A stretch of 33,133 bases of DNA from Streptomyces sp. NK15101 (GTDB lineage Bacteria; Actinomycetota; Actinomycetes; Streptomycetales; Streptomycetaceae): assembly GCF_020400725.1 (NCBI RefSeq), contig NZ_JAINVG010000084.1, positions 1-33,133 on the forward strand. Reading direction: 5' to 3'. Position 1 is the first letter of the stretch. Each line of letters begins with the position of its first letter. The notes below the pieces were generated by a model, which saw only the letters and a program-made list of their open reading frames with translations, did no database searches and was not told the origin of the DNA. Both the position numbers and the translations under genes were made by a program. Below, one piece after another: positions 24,012-30,872 of the stretch.

Positions 24012-25640
24012 TCAGTGGGAGTGGCCGTGACCGTGGCCGTGGCCGTGGTCCGCCGGCTCCTCTTCCTTCTTCTCCACCACGAGGGTCTCGGTGGTGAGGA
24101 GGAGGGAGGCGATGGAGGCGGCGTTCTCCAGGGCGGAGCGCGTCACCTTCACCGGGTCGATGACGCCGGCCTTGACCAGGTCGCCGTACTCGCCGGTCGC
24201 GGCGTTGAAGCCGTTGCCCTTCTCCAGCTCCGCCACCTTCGAGGTGATGACGTAGCCCTCGAGGCCGGCGTTCTCGGCGATCCAGCGCAGCGGCTCGACG
24301 GCGGCGCGGCGGACGACGGCGACACCGGTGGCCTCGTCGCCGGTCTTGTCGAGGTTGCCCTCGAGGACCTTGACGGCGTGGACGAGCGCGGAGCCACCAC
24401 CGGAGACGATGCCCTCCTCGACCGCGGCGCGGGTCGCGGAGATGGCGTCCTCCAGACGGTGCTTCTTCTCCTTCAGCTCCACCTCGGTGGCGGCGCCGAC
24501 CTTGATCACGCAGACGCCGCCGGCGAGCTTCGCGAGGCGCTCCTGGAGCTTCTCGCGGTCCCAGTCGGAGTCCGTGGACTCGATCTCGGCCTTGATCTGG
24601 TTGACGCGGCCCGCGACGTCCTCGGAGTTGCCGCCACCGTCGACGATGGTGGTGTCGTCCTTGGTGACGGTCACGCGGCGGGCGGTGCCCAGCACGTCGA
24701 GACCGGCCTGGTCGAGCTTGAGGCCGACCTCCTCGGCGATGACGGTGGCACCGGTGAGGGTGGCCATGTCGCCGAGCATCGCCTTGCGGCGGTCACCGAA
24801 GCCGGGGGCCTTGACGGCCACGGCGTTGAAGGTGCCACGGATCTTGTTGACGACGAGGGTGGAGAGGGCCTCGCCCTCGACGTCCTCGGCGATGATCAGG
24901 AGCGGCTTGCTGGCGCCGGCCTGGATGACCTTCTCCAGGATGGGCAGCAGGTCCTGGATCGAGGAGATCTTGCCCTGGTGGATCAGGATGTACGGGTCGT
25001 CGAGGACGGCCTCCATACGCTCCTGGTCGGTGACCATGTACGGGGACAGGTAGCCCTTGTCGAAGGCCATGCCCTCGGTGAAGTCGAGCTCCAGGCCGAA
25101 GGTGTTGGACTCCTCGACGGTGATGACACCGTCCTTGCCGACCTTGTCCATCGCCTCGGCGATGAGCTCGCCGACCTGCTGGTCCTGCGCGGAGAGCGCG
25201 GCGACGGCGGCGATGTCGGACTTGTCGTCGATCGGGCGCGCGGTGGCGAGCAGCTCGTCGGAGACGGCCTTGACGGCGGCGTCGATGCCCTTCTTCAGGG
25301 CGGCCGGGGAGGCGCCGGCGGCGACGTTGCGCAGACCCTCGCGGACCAGGGCCTGGGCGAGCACGGTGGCGGTGGTGGTGCCGTCACCCGCGATGTCGTT
25401 GGTCTTGGTCGCCACCTCCTTCACGAGCTGGGCGCCGAGGTTCTCGTACGGGTCCTCGATCTCGACCTCGCGGGCGATCGTGACACCGTCGTTGGTGATG
25501 GTGGGGGCGCCGAACTTCTTGTCGATGACGACGTTGCGGCCCTTGGGGCCGATCGTCACCTTCACCGTGTCGGCAAGCTTGTTGACGCCGCGCTCAAGGG
25601 CGCGACGGGCGTCCTCGTCGAACTTCAGGATCTTCGCCAT
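24012..25640 (-). CDS. groEL1: Chaperonin GroEL1 (60 kDa)
   Basis: 542 residues. It forms the double-ring ATP-dependent folding chamber with GroES. Motifs: TIGPKGRNVVID (29-40), ATP-binding GDGTTTA (85-91), and EEGIVSGGGSAL in the C-terminal equatorial part. The C-terminus is EEEPADHGHGHGHGHGHSH rather than the Gly-Gly-Met tail; this marks the GroEL1 paralogue encoded beside groES in actinobacteria. It is 119 bp downstream of groES with a hairpin between. Expression is probably under HrcA through the CIRCE elements before groES. Confidence 0.97.
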   Translation of the reverse strand: MAKILKFDEDARRALERGVNKLADTVKVTIGPKGRNVVIDKKFGAPTITNDGVTIAREVEIEDPYENLGAQLVKEVATKTNDIAGDGTTTATVLAQALVREGLRNVAAGASPAALKKGIDAAVKAVSDELLATARPIDDKSDIAAVAALSAQDQQVGELIAEAMDKVGKDGVITVEESNTFGLELDFTEGMAFDKGYLSPYMVTDQERMEAVLDDPYILIHQGKISSIQDLLPILEKVIQAGASKPLLIIAEDVEGEALSTLVVNKIRGTFNAVAVKAPGFGDRRKAMLGDMATLTGATVIAEEVGLKLDQAGLDVLGTARRVTVTKDDTTIVDGGGNSEDVAGRVNQIKAEIESTDSDWDREKLQERLAKLAGGVCVIKVGAATEVELKEKKHRLEDAISATRAAVEEGIVSGGGSALVHAVKVLEGNLDKTGDEATGVAVVRRAAVEPLRWIAENAGLEGYVITSKVAELEKGNGFNAATGEYGDLVKAGVIDPVKVTRSALENAASIASLLLTTETLVVEKKEEEPADHGHGHGHGHSH

Positions 25641-25678
25641 GGGAGCGGTTCAGCCCTCTCGGATTCGGGTGGAACGAA

Positions 25679-25719
25679 CTGCGCCCCGGGGCGCCTGGGA
25701 AAGGGGCCTCGGGGCGCAG
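25679..25719 (-). terminator. Stem-loop between groES and groEL1 (attenuator or processing site)
   Basis: Perfect 10-bp stem (CTGCGCCCCG with CGGGGCGCAG) around a 21-nt GC-rich loop. It could reduce transcription into groEL1 or mark a processing site, giving more groES than groEL1 transcript. Confidence 0.5.
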
Positions 25720-25759
25720 CTCAAAGCATCTGCTTCAGGTACTTCGGTACTTCGGAGAA

Positions 25760-26068
25760 TTACTTCTCGACGATCGCGAGCACGTCGCGAGCCGAGAGGA
25801 CGAGGTACTCCTCGCCGCTGTACTTCACCTCGGTGCCGCCGTACTTGCTGTACAGCACGATGTCGCCGGTCTTGACGTCGAGCGGCAGACGCTCGCCGTT
25901 CTCGAAGCGGCCCGGGCCCACGGCCAGGACGACGCCCTCCTGGGGCTTCTCCTTGGCGGTGTCCGGAATGACCAGGCCAGAGGCGGTGGTCTGCTCGGCG
26001 TCGAGCGGCTGGACCACGATGCGGTCCTCGAGCGGCTTGATGGCAACCTTGGAGCTGGTGGTCGTCAC
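25760..26068 (-). CDS. groES: Co-chaperonin GroES (10 kDa)
   Basis: 102 residues from a GTG with GGGGGAGG seven bases upstream. It caps the GroEL ring. The start KVAIKPLEDRIVVQPL, the mobile loop ASGLVIPDTAKEKPQEG and GDIVLYSKYGGTEVKY are all typical. First gene of the groES-groEL1 operon; the promoter and two CIRCE elements lie 100-175 bp upstream. Confidence 0.98.
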   Translation of the reverse strand: MTTTSSKVAIKPLEDRIVVQPLDAEQTTASGLVIPDTAKEKPQEGVVLAVGPGRFENGERLPLDVKTGDIVLYSKYGGTEVKYSGEEYLVLSARDVLAIVEK

Positions 26069-26167
26069 GATCCGACCTCCCCCTTCGGAGATCTCACGGG
26101 GTTAACTGTCTGAGGTGGCGACCAGGTGGATCCGTCGTCGCGGGTGCCGGACCTGCCCGTCGCTGTG

Positions 26168-26194
26168 TTGGCACTCTCCAGTGGGGAGTGCCAG
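26168..26194 (-). promoter_or_regulatory. CIRCE element 1 (HrcA operator), promoter-proximal
   Basis: TTGGCACTC-N9-GAGTGCCAG on the plus strand; it matches the CIRCE consensus TTAGCACTC-N9-GAGTGCTAA at 15 of 18 arm positions. It covers the predicted transcript start of groES (~26193). Confidence 0.9.
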
Positions 26195-26199
26195 GGCCG

Positions 26200-26229
26200 A
26201 GACTATGACCGCGATTAGCACTCGGTCAA
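26200..26229 (-). promoter_or_regulatory. groES promoter
   Basis: TTGACC (26229-26224), 18-bp spacer, TAGTCT (26205-26200). The -35 and spacer lie inside CIRCE element 2 and the start point inside element 1, so HrcA binding would block the polymerase. Confidence 0.82.
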
Positions 26230-26241
26230 GCGGAGTGCCAA
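26215..26241 (-). promoter_or_regulatory. CIRCE element 2 (HrcA operator), overlapping the lipoprotein stop
   Basis: TTAGCACTC-N9-GAGTGCCAA on the plus strand, 17 of 18 arm positions matching the consensus. On the minus strand its half GAGTGCTAA is the final Glu-Cys-stop of the upstream lipoprotein gene, and its other half encodes earlier residues. Confidence 0.92.
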
Positions 26242-26469
26242 TTCATCGCTCCGTGGCGTGACCGTACGGGGTGCCGGGGCCCCTTCGCAGCGCTTCGCGT
26301 CCACCGCCGCCCGTACGTGCTGGACCGGCGAGGGGCGGGGGCTCACCCGTTCCGCCGCCTTCCGGCCGAGCCGCTCGATCGGGTCGACCGAGGAGGCGCA
26401 GGCCGGGAGGGCGAGGAGCGCGCCGGTCACGGCGAGGGCGGCGGCCCACCTCGTGCGTGGTCCCCTCAT
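26215..26469 (-). CDS. Small lipoprotein of unknown function
   Basis: 84 residues. MRGPRTRWAAALAVTGALL leads into lipobox LPAC, so the lipidated Cys is residue ~28 and the mature protein only ~57 residues, ending LRLTEC. Its ATG overlaps the deacetylase stop (ATGA), so the two are probably co-translated. The mature part contains a second and a third Cys (KRCEG and the final residue), which could form a disulfide. Its last nine codons lie in CIRCE element 2. I do not recognise the family. Confidence 0.75.
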   Translation of the reverse strand: MRGPRTRWAAALAVTGALLALPACASSVDPIERLGRKAAERVSPRPSPVQHVRAAVDAKRCEGAPAPRTVTPRSDELALRLTEC

Positions 26470-27386
26470 ACGTAGTCCTCGAGTCTCGCCACCGCGTACC
26501 CCTTGGCCGTGATCACGTTCATCGCACGGCGGATCATGTCCGGCATGGTGCCCTTCCAGTCCCCCTTGCCGCGGAAATGGGTGAGCACGATGTCGCCGGG
26601 GTGCAGGTCCCGGTCCCACTCGCGCCACTCCATGTGGTCGGGGAAGGCCTCGGCGGCCCAGAGCGGGACCGCCTTGACGCCGCAGCTCTTCGCGGCGCGC
26701 AGGGTGTCCTCGTTGTAGTTGCCGTACGGCGGGCGGAAGAGCGGGGGCCGCTTGCCGAACCGCTTCTCCATGACGTCCTGCATGCCGCAGATCTCGCGCC
26801 TCTGCTCGCCGTACGAGAGCGCGGGCAGGTAGCGGTGGTGGAGGGTGTGGTTGTGCAGGGAGACGCCGGGCTCCTGCGACTTCTGCATCCTGGCGAAGTA
26901 GTCGTAGTCGTCCTTGACCACGTAGTCGCTGAGGAAGGCGCTGTAGGGGATCCGCAGCTCCTTCATCATCTTCAGCAGCCGGGGGTCCTTCTCCGCGCCG
27001 TCGTCGATCGTCAGGAAGACGACCTTCTGCTTGGTGGGCACGGTGGTGAAGACGGGCGGCAGCCCCTCGCCGTCCGTCTCGAAGCCCTTGCGGGTGGTGA
27101 TCCTCGGTTTGACGGCGGGTGGGGCGGGCGCTTCGAGCGGGGGTTTGGCGAGGCCCCACTTCTTGGCGGCGAGCACGCGGGCGGCCCGCTGCGCGCGGAC
27201 CCTCTCGACGTACGCGGTGAGGGCACCGGCGGCCGGCGCCTGCTGTCCGGCGGCGGCGGGGGCGGGGGCGGGGGCGCCGCGCTCGGGCTCGGCACTGCCG
27301 GAGCAGGCGGTGGCGGCGGAGGCGAGGGCGGCCACGGCGAGCGCCGCCCCGAACGTCCGACGGGGGCGGTGCACACCTTTTGCCAT
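26466..27386 (-). CDS. Polysaccharide deacetylase (NodB domain) lipoprotein
   Basis: 306 residues from the second of two adjacent ATGs (AAGGA seven bases upstream; the first ATG at 27389 is possible). The signal peptide ends ATAC with Cys28 as the likely lipidated residue. An Ala/Pro-rich linker leads to the NodB domain (~118-306): metal-binding motif TIDDG (126-130) and H180-T-L-H-H184, then RPPYGNYN (218-225) and DIVLTHF (265-271). It probably removes acetyl groups from cell-wall glycan outside the membrane. A paralogue with the same ending (VARLEDYV) starts beyond the right edge. Confidence 0.9.
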   Translation of the reverse strand: MAKGVHRPRRTFGAALAVAALASAATACSGSAEPERGAPAPAPAAAGQQAPAAGALTAYVERVRAQRAARVLAAKKWGLAKPPLEAPAPPAVKPRITTRKGFETDGEGLPPVFTTVPTKQKVVFLTIDDGAEKDPRLLKMMKELRIPYSAFLSDYVVKDDYDYFARMQKSQEPGVSLHNHTLHHRYLPALSYGEQRREICGMQDVMEKRFGKRPPLFRPPYGNYNEDTLRAAKSCGVKAVPLWAAEAFPDHMEWREWDRDLHPGDIVLTHFRGKGDWKGTMPDMIRRAMNVITAKGYAVARLEDYV

Positions 27387-27525
27387 CATCTGGTCCTTTT
27401 GTCGTACGAGCTGCATGGCGCCGCATCCTGTCAGCGCCAGAGCCCCTTCCGGGCCGCGACACCGCCGTACCGCACCCACCGTCCCCCGGCCGGCCCACAG
27501 CCCCACAGGCCCCAGAATGGGACGG

Positions 27526-28704
27526 GTGACCGACCTCGCCTCCTTCGCCGCCCTGCTCACCCCCGAGGGGCAGACGCTCCTCGCCGCCCTGCGCGACTAC
27601 GACCCCGCCCAGGAGTTGGCGGTCGCCTCCCGGCTGCGCCGCGACCACCCGGCCGAACTCGTCAGCGCGGCCCTCGGCCAGGCGCGGCTGCGGCAGCGGG
27701 CGGTGGCGAAGTTCGGCGCCGAGGACGCGTACCGGATGTACTTCACGCCCAACGGCGTCGAGCAGTCGACCCGCGCCTCGGTCGGCGCGTACCGGGCGGC
27801 CCGGCTGAAGGCGCTCGGCGTCCGCGCCGTCGCGGACCTCTGCTCCGGGATCGGCGGCGACGCGATCGCCCTCGCCCGCGCCGGGATCTCCGTCCTCGCC
27901 GTCGACCGGGACCCGCTGACCGCCGAGGCGGTCCGGGCCAACGCGGCGGCGCTCGGCCTCACGGAGCTGATCGAGGTCCGGTGCGCGGACGTGACCGAGA
28001 TCGACACGAGCCCCTGTGACGCGGTCTTCGTCGACCCGGCGCGGCGCGGCGGCCGGGGCCGGATCTTCGACCCCGAGGCGTACTCCCCGCCGCTCTCCTG
28101 GGCCGTCGACGCGGCCCGCCGGGCGCCGCACGCCGCTTTGAAGGTGGCGCCGGGCATCCCGCACGAGGCGGTGCCCGAGGACGCCGAGGCGGAGTGGATC
28201 TCGGACGGCGGGGACGTGAAGGAGGCCGTGCTCTGGTTCGGCACGGAGCCGGGCGCCCGCCGGGCCACCCTGCTGCCCTCCGGGGCCACCCTGAGGGGCC
28301 GGGGGCTGCCCGATCCGGCGGTGCGCCCGGTCGGCCGCTACCTGTACGAGCCGGACGGCGCCGTCATCCGCGCGCACCTCGTCGCCGAGGTGGCCGAGGA
28401 GCTGGACGGCGGCCTGATCGACGAGACGATCGCGTACGTGACGTCGGACGCGCTCGTCCCCACGCCGTACGCCGCCGCGTACGAGATCACCGACGAACTC
28501 CCCTTCAACCTGAAGAAGTTGAAGGCCCTGCTGCGAGAGCGCGAGGTCGGCACCCTCACCGTGAAGAAGCGCGGCTCGGCGGTCGAGCCCGAGGAGATCC
28601 GCCGCAAGGTGAAGCCGAAGGGCCCCAACGCGGCGACGGTGCTGCTCACCAGGGTCGCGGGAGCCCCGACGATGCTGATCGGCCGCCCGGCGGCCACGTC
28701 CTGA
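27526..28704 (+). CDS. Class I SAM-dependent methyltransferase with THUMP-like C-terminal domain
   Basis: 392 residues from a GTG (MTDLASFAALLTPEG). CAGAAT at 27513-27518 would be a -10 for a leaderless transcript at that GTG; an ATG nine bases earlier (27517) is the alternative. SAM-binding motif DLCSGIGGDAIALA (104-117), acidic residue at the second strand (AVDRDP), and motif IV-like VFVDPARR (167-174). The C-terminal ~75 residues (LPFNLKKLKALL, VGTLTVKKRG, GPNAATVLLTRV) match the THUMP-like domain common in actinobacterial RNA methyltransferases. The target RNA is unknown. Confidence 0.88.
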   Translation: MTDLASFAALLTPEGQTLLAALRDYDPAQELAVASRLRRDHPAELVSAALGQARLRQRAVAKFGAEDAYRMYFTPNGVEQSTRASVGAYRAARLKALGVRAVADLCSGIGGDAIALARAGISVLAVDRDPLTAEAVRANAAALGLTELIEVRCADVTEIDTSPCDAVFVDPARRGGRGRIFDPEAYSPPLSWAVDAARRAPHAALKVAPGIPHEAVPEDAEAEWISDGGDVKEAVLWFGTEPGARRATLLPSGATLRGRGLPDPAVRPVGRYLYEPDGAVIRAHLVAEVAEELDGGLIDETIAYVTSDALVPTPYAAAYEITDELPFNLKKLKALLREREVGTLTVKKRGSAVEPEEIRRKVKPKGPNAATVLLTRVAGAPTMLIGRPAATS

Positions 28705-28770
28705 AGCGCCACGAACCGGCCACGCCCTGAAGCGTCAGAACCGGCCACGTCCTGCAGACGCCACGAACAG
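28693..28770 (+). repeat. Imperfect triple tandem repeat spanning the methyltransferase stop codon
   Basis: Three units of 26, 25 and 27 bp (28693-28718, 28719-28743, 28744-28770) each starting GCCACG(T/C)CCTG. The first contains the last codons and stop of the methyltransferase gene; the third ends just before the ribosome site of the next gene. Confidence 0.75.
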
Positions 28771-28777
28771 GGGGATC

Positions 28778-29425
28778 ATGGCGATACACCCGGAAGGCAT
28801 GTTCACCAGCGGCCCGCTCGCGCACCTCGTCGGGCTCGCCTGCGGGCCCGACCCGCTGGAGTGGGAGGTCCTGCGCCTCACGCGGGTCCTGCGGCCGAAC
28901 CACTGGGACGCGTCCTGGCGGGAGACGCCCCAGACGCTCGCCTCCCAGCTGGACTACCTGTCCACCGCGTTCAGCGAGGAGTTCTTCGCGGGCTGCCCGG
29001 AGCAGACCCGCCGCACCTGGCGGACGGCCGCCGGCGCGCAGGGCGTGCCGGCGTTCCTGACCGGGCTGGCGACGCTGCTGCGGCTCGCGGACCGCGAGGG
29101 GGACGCCCCGTACGAGGAGGTGCCCCTGTCCGCGTGGGAGGTGCGGGCACGGTTCCCGCTGCTGCTGTCCCTGGACGACTGGGCGTACGACGGCGAGCAC
29201 GCCTCGTACGAGGAGAGCCTGCGGGCCTTCGTCGAGGCCGAACACCCCTTCTGCTTCCACGAGCTGGTCCCCCGCCTCACCCAGGCCCTGGAGGCGCGGA
29301 CGCAGTGCGCGGACTCGCCGGCCTTCGCCGCGTCCTTCCGGACCCTCGCCCCGACGGCGACCCCGGAGGCCCTGGACGCCCTCGCCCGCACCACCTTCGC
29401 CCACCTGACGGAGCACCATGGCTGA
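28778..29425 (+). CDS. Uncharacterised protein, 215 residues
   Basis: ATG with AGGGGG upstream (MAIHPEGMFTSGPLAHLVG). No signal peptide or membrane segment; acidic, Trp- and Leu-rich, probably an all-helical soluble protein (LDYLSTAFSEEFFAGC, FLTGLATLLRLADREG, LSLDDWAYDGEH). I recognise no family. Its last 8 bp overlap the start of the next gene, so the pair is likely translated together and may act together. Confidence 0.75.
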   Translation: MAIHPEGMFTSGPLAHLVGLACGPDPLEWEVLRLTRVLRPNHWDASWRETPQTLASQLDYLSTAFSEEFFAGCPEQTRRTWRTAAGAQGVPAFLTGLATLLRLADREGDAPYEEVPLSAWEVRARFPLLLSLDDWAYDGEHASYEESLRAFVEAEHPFCFHELVPRLTQALEARTQCADSPAFAASFRTLAPTATPEALDALARTTFAHLTEHHG

Positions 29426-30872
29426 GCCCAAGGCCCCCCTCCACGAGGAGCCCTTCCCCGAGCTGCTCGGACTCACCTCCGAGGCGGTCGTCAGTGACGA
29501 CGGGACGTGGGTCGCGGTCAGTTCGGTGCTGTCGGACCTGAGCCGGGTGGCGGTCTACCGCACGGCCGACCTCTCCTGCGCGCACGTCCTGACGGTCGCC
29601 ATGGAGACGGAGACGATGGCCTTCCACCCCACGCTCCCGCTCCTCGCCATCGGCTTCGACAACGGCGACGCGTACATGCGCGAGGGCCGTCTCGTCCTCC
29701 TCGAACCCGGAAGCGGCCACCGCGTCGACTTCGCCGATGCCGACCGGGGCGTCGAACTGGTCCGCTGGCGGGACGCCCGCACGCTCGAACTCACCCTCTT
29801 CGCCATGCACGACGGGCACGAGTTCGATCGTTCCCGGGCCGCCGTGACCCGCGAGGAGTGGCTCGGTCTCGCCCCCGACGCCCTCGACATGTCCGCTCTC
29901 GACGCACGACCGCTCGACCCGTACGCCCGGCTCCCGTACCCCGACACGGGACCCGCCCTGCCGCTCCTCCAGGGGCTCGCCGAGCGGGCCGGCCGGAGCT
30001 ACGACGGCAGGGGCGGGGTCCGGGCCGTGGCCGGGCTGAGCGACGGCCGGGTGCTCGCCACCCGCAAGCACACCGCGCTGGAGTGCTGGGCTCCCGACGG
30101 ATCGCTGCTCTGGAGCGTGCCCGCCCCGTCGGGGACCGGCGGTACGCGGATCGAGGTCGCCGCCGACGAACGGACGGCACGGGTCGCCGTGCCCGGCCCC
30201 GACTCCCGCACCCGGACCGACTTCCCGCTCGTCGACACCTCCGACGGCACGGTCCTCGACCGCCCCTCGGTGCCCTTCTCGGCCGCCCTGACGGCCCGTA
30301 CGGACGGGGTGTGGGCGATCAAGGACACGTACGACCGCGAGTACGGGACGGGCGACTCCACCCCCGACACCCGGTTCTTCGCCGCCGACGGCACCCCGCT
30401 GGGCACGGCCCACGAGCCGGACCGGTACGAGCTCGTCCCCGTGGAGGTCCACGGCTGCCCCGAGCTGCTGTTCACCCGGCGGAGGCGCCACGACGTCATC
30501 GCGCTCGACCCGCACACCGCCGCCGAGACCCCGCTCTTCGCCGCCGACGGCCCCCTGGGCGAGGCGGCGTACGTCTCCGACGCCGGCGGCCCCGCCCTCG
30601 TGCACGGAGGGAGCGAGCTGATCCGCAGGACCTTCCCCGCCGGGGACGTCGTCTGGCGGCGCCCCCTGGACGCCGTGGTCACCGCCCTCGACGCGCACGA
30701 CGGCGTCCTGCACGCCCTGTGCGCGGACGGCGCCCTCGTCTCCGTCGACGCCGCCGACGGCACCGTCCTCGACCGGCGCCCCCTGCCCCCGTACGGACTG
30801 CAGTCCCTCCGCGTGGCCCCCGACGGCACGGTCCTCGTCGGCACCGTGGCCGGCCGGATCCTGCGCTACTGA
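29418..30872 (+). CDS. Uncharacterised beta-propeller-like protein
   Basis: 484 residues. Repeated short strands of the type found in WD40/PQQ-like propellers: VSDDGTWVAVSS, MAFHPTLPLLAIGFDNG, VAGLSDGRVLATRKH, VDAADGTVLDRRPLP and LRVAPDGTVLVGTVAGRIL. No signal peptide, so cytoplasmic; it may be a protein-interaction scaffold. It overlaps the preceding gene by 8 bp, and its 3' end overlaps the convergent sigma factor gene by 7 bp. The propeller reading is from pattern alone. Confidence 0.72.
   Translation: MAEPKAPLHEEPFPELLGLTSEAVVSDDGTWVAVSSVLSDLSRVAVYRTADLSCAHVLTVAMETETMAFHPTLPLLAIGFDNGDAYMREGRLVLLEPGSGHRVDFADADRGVELVRWRDARTLELTLFAMHDGHEFDRSRAAVTREEWLGLAPDALDMSALDARPLDPYARLPYPDTGPALPLLQGLAERAGRSYDGRGGVRAVAGLSDGRVLATRKHTALECWAPDGSLLWSVPAPSGTGGTRIEVAADERTARVAVPGPDSRTRTDFPLVDTSDGTVLDRPSVPFSAALTARTDGVWAIKDTYDREYGTGDSTPDTRFFAADGTPLGTAHEPDRYELVPVEVHGCPELLFTRRRRHDVIALDPHTAAETPLFAADGPLGEAAYVSDAGGPALVHGGSELIRRTFPAGDVVWRRPLDAVVTALDAHDGVLHALCADGALVSVDAADGTVLDRRPLPPYGLQSLRVAPDGTVLVGTVAGRILRY

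Noticed and set aside
26470..28377. Very long minus-strand frame ending at 26215
   Set aside because: Only its last 85 codons form a real gene (the small lipoprotein). The rest is antisense to the methyltransferase gene and off-frame in the deacetylase gene.
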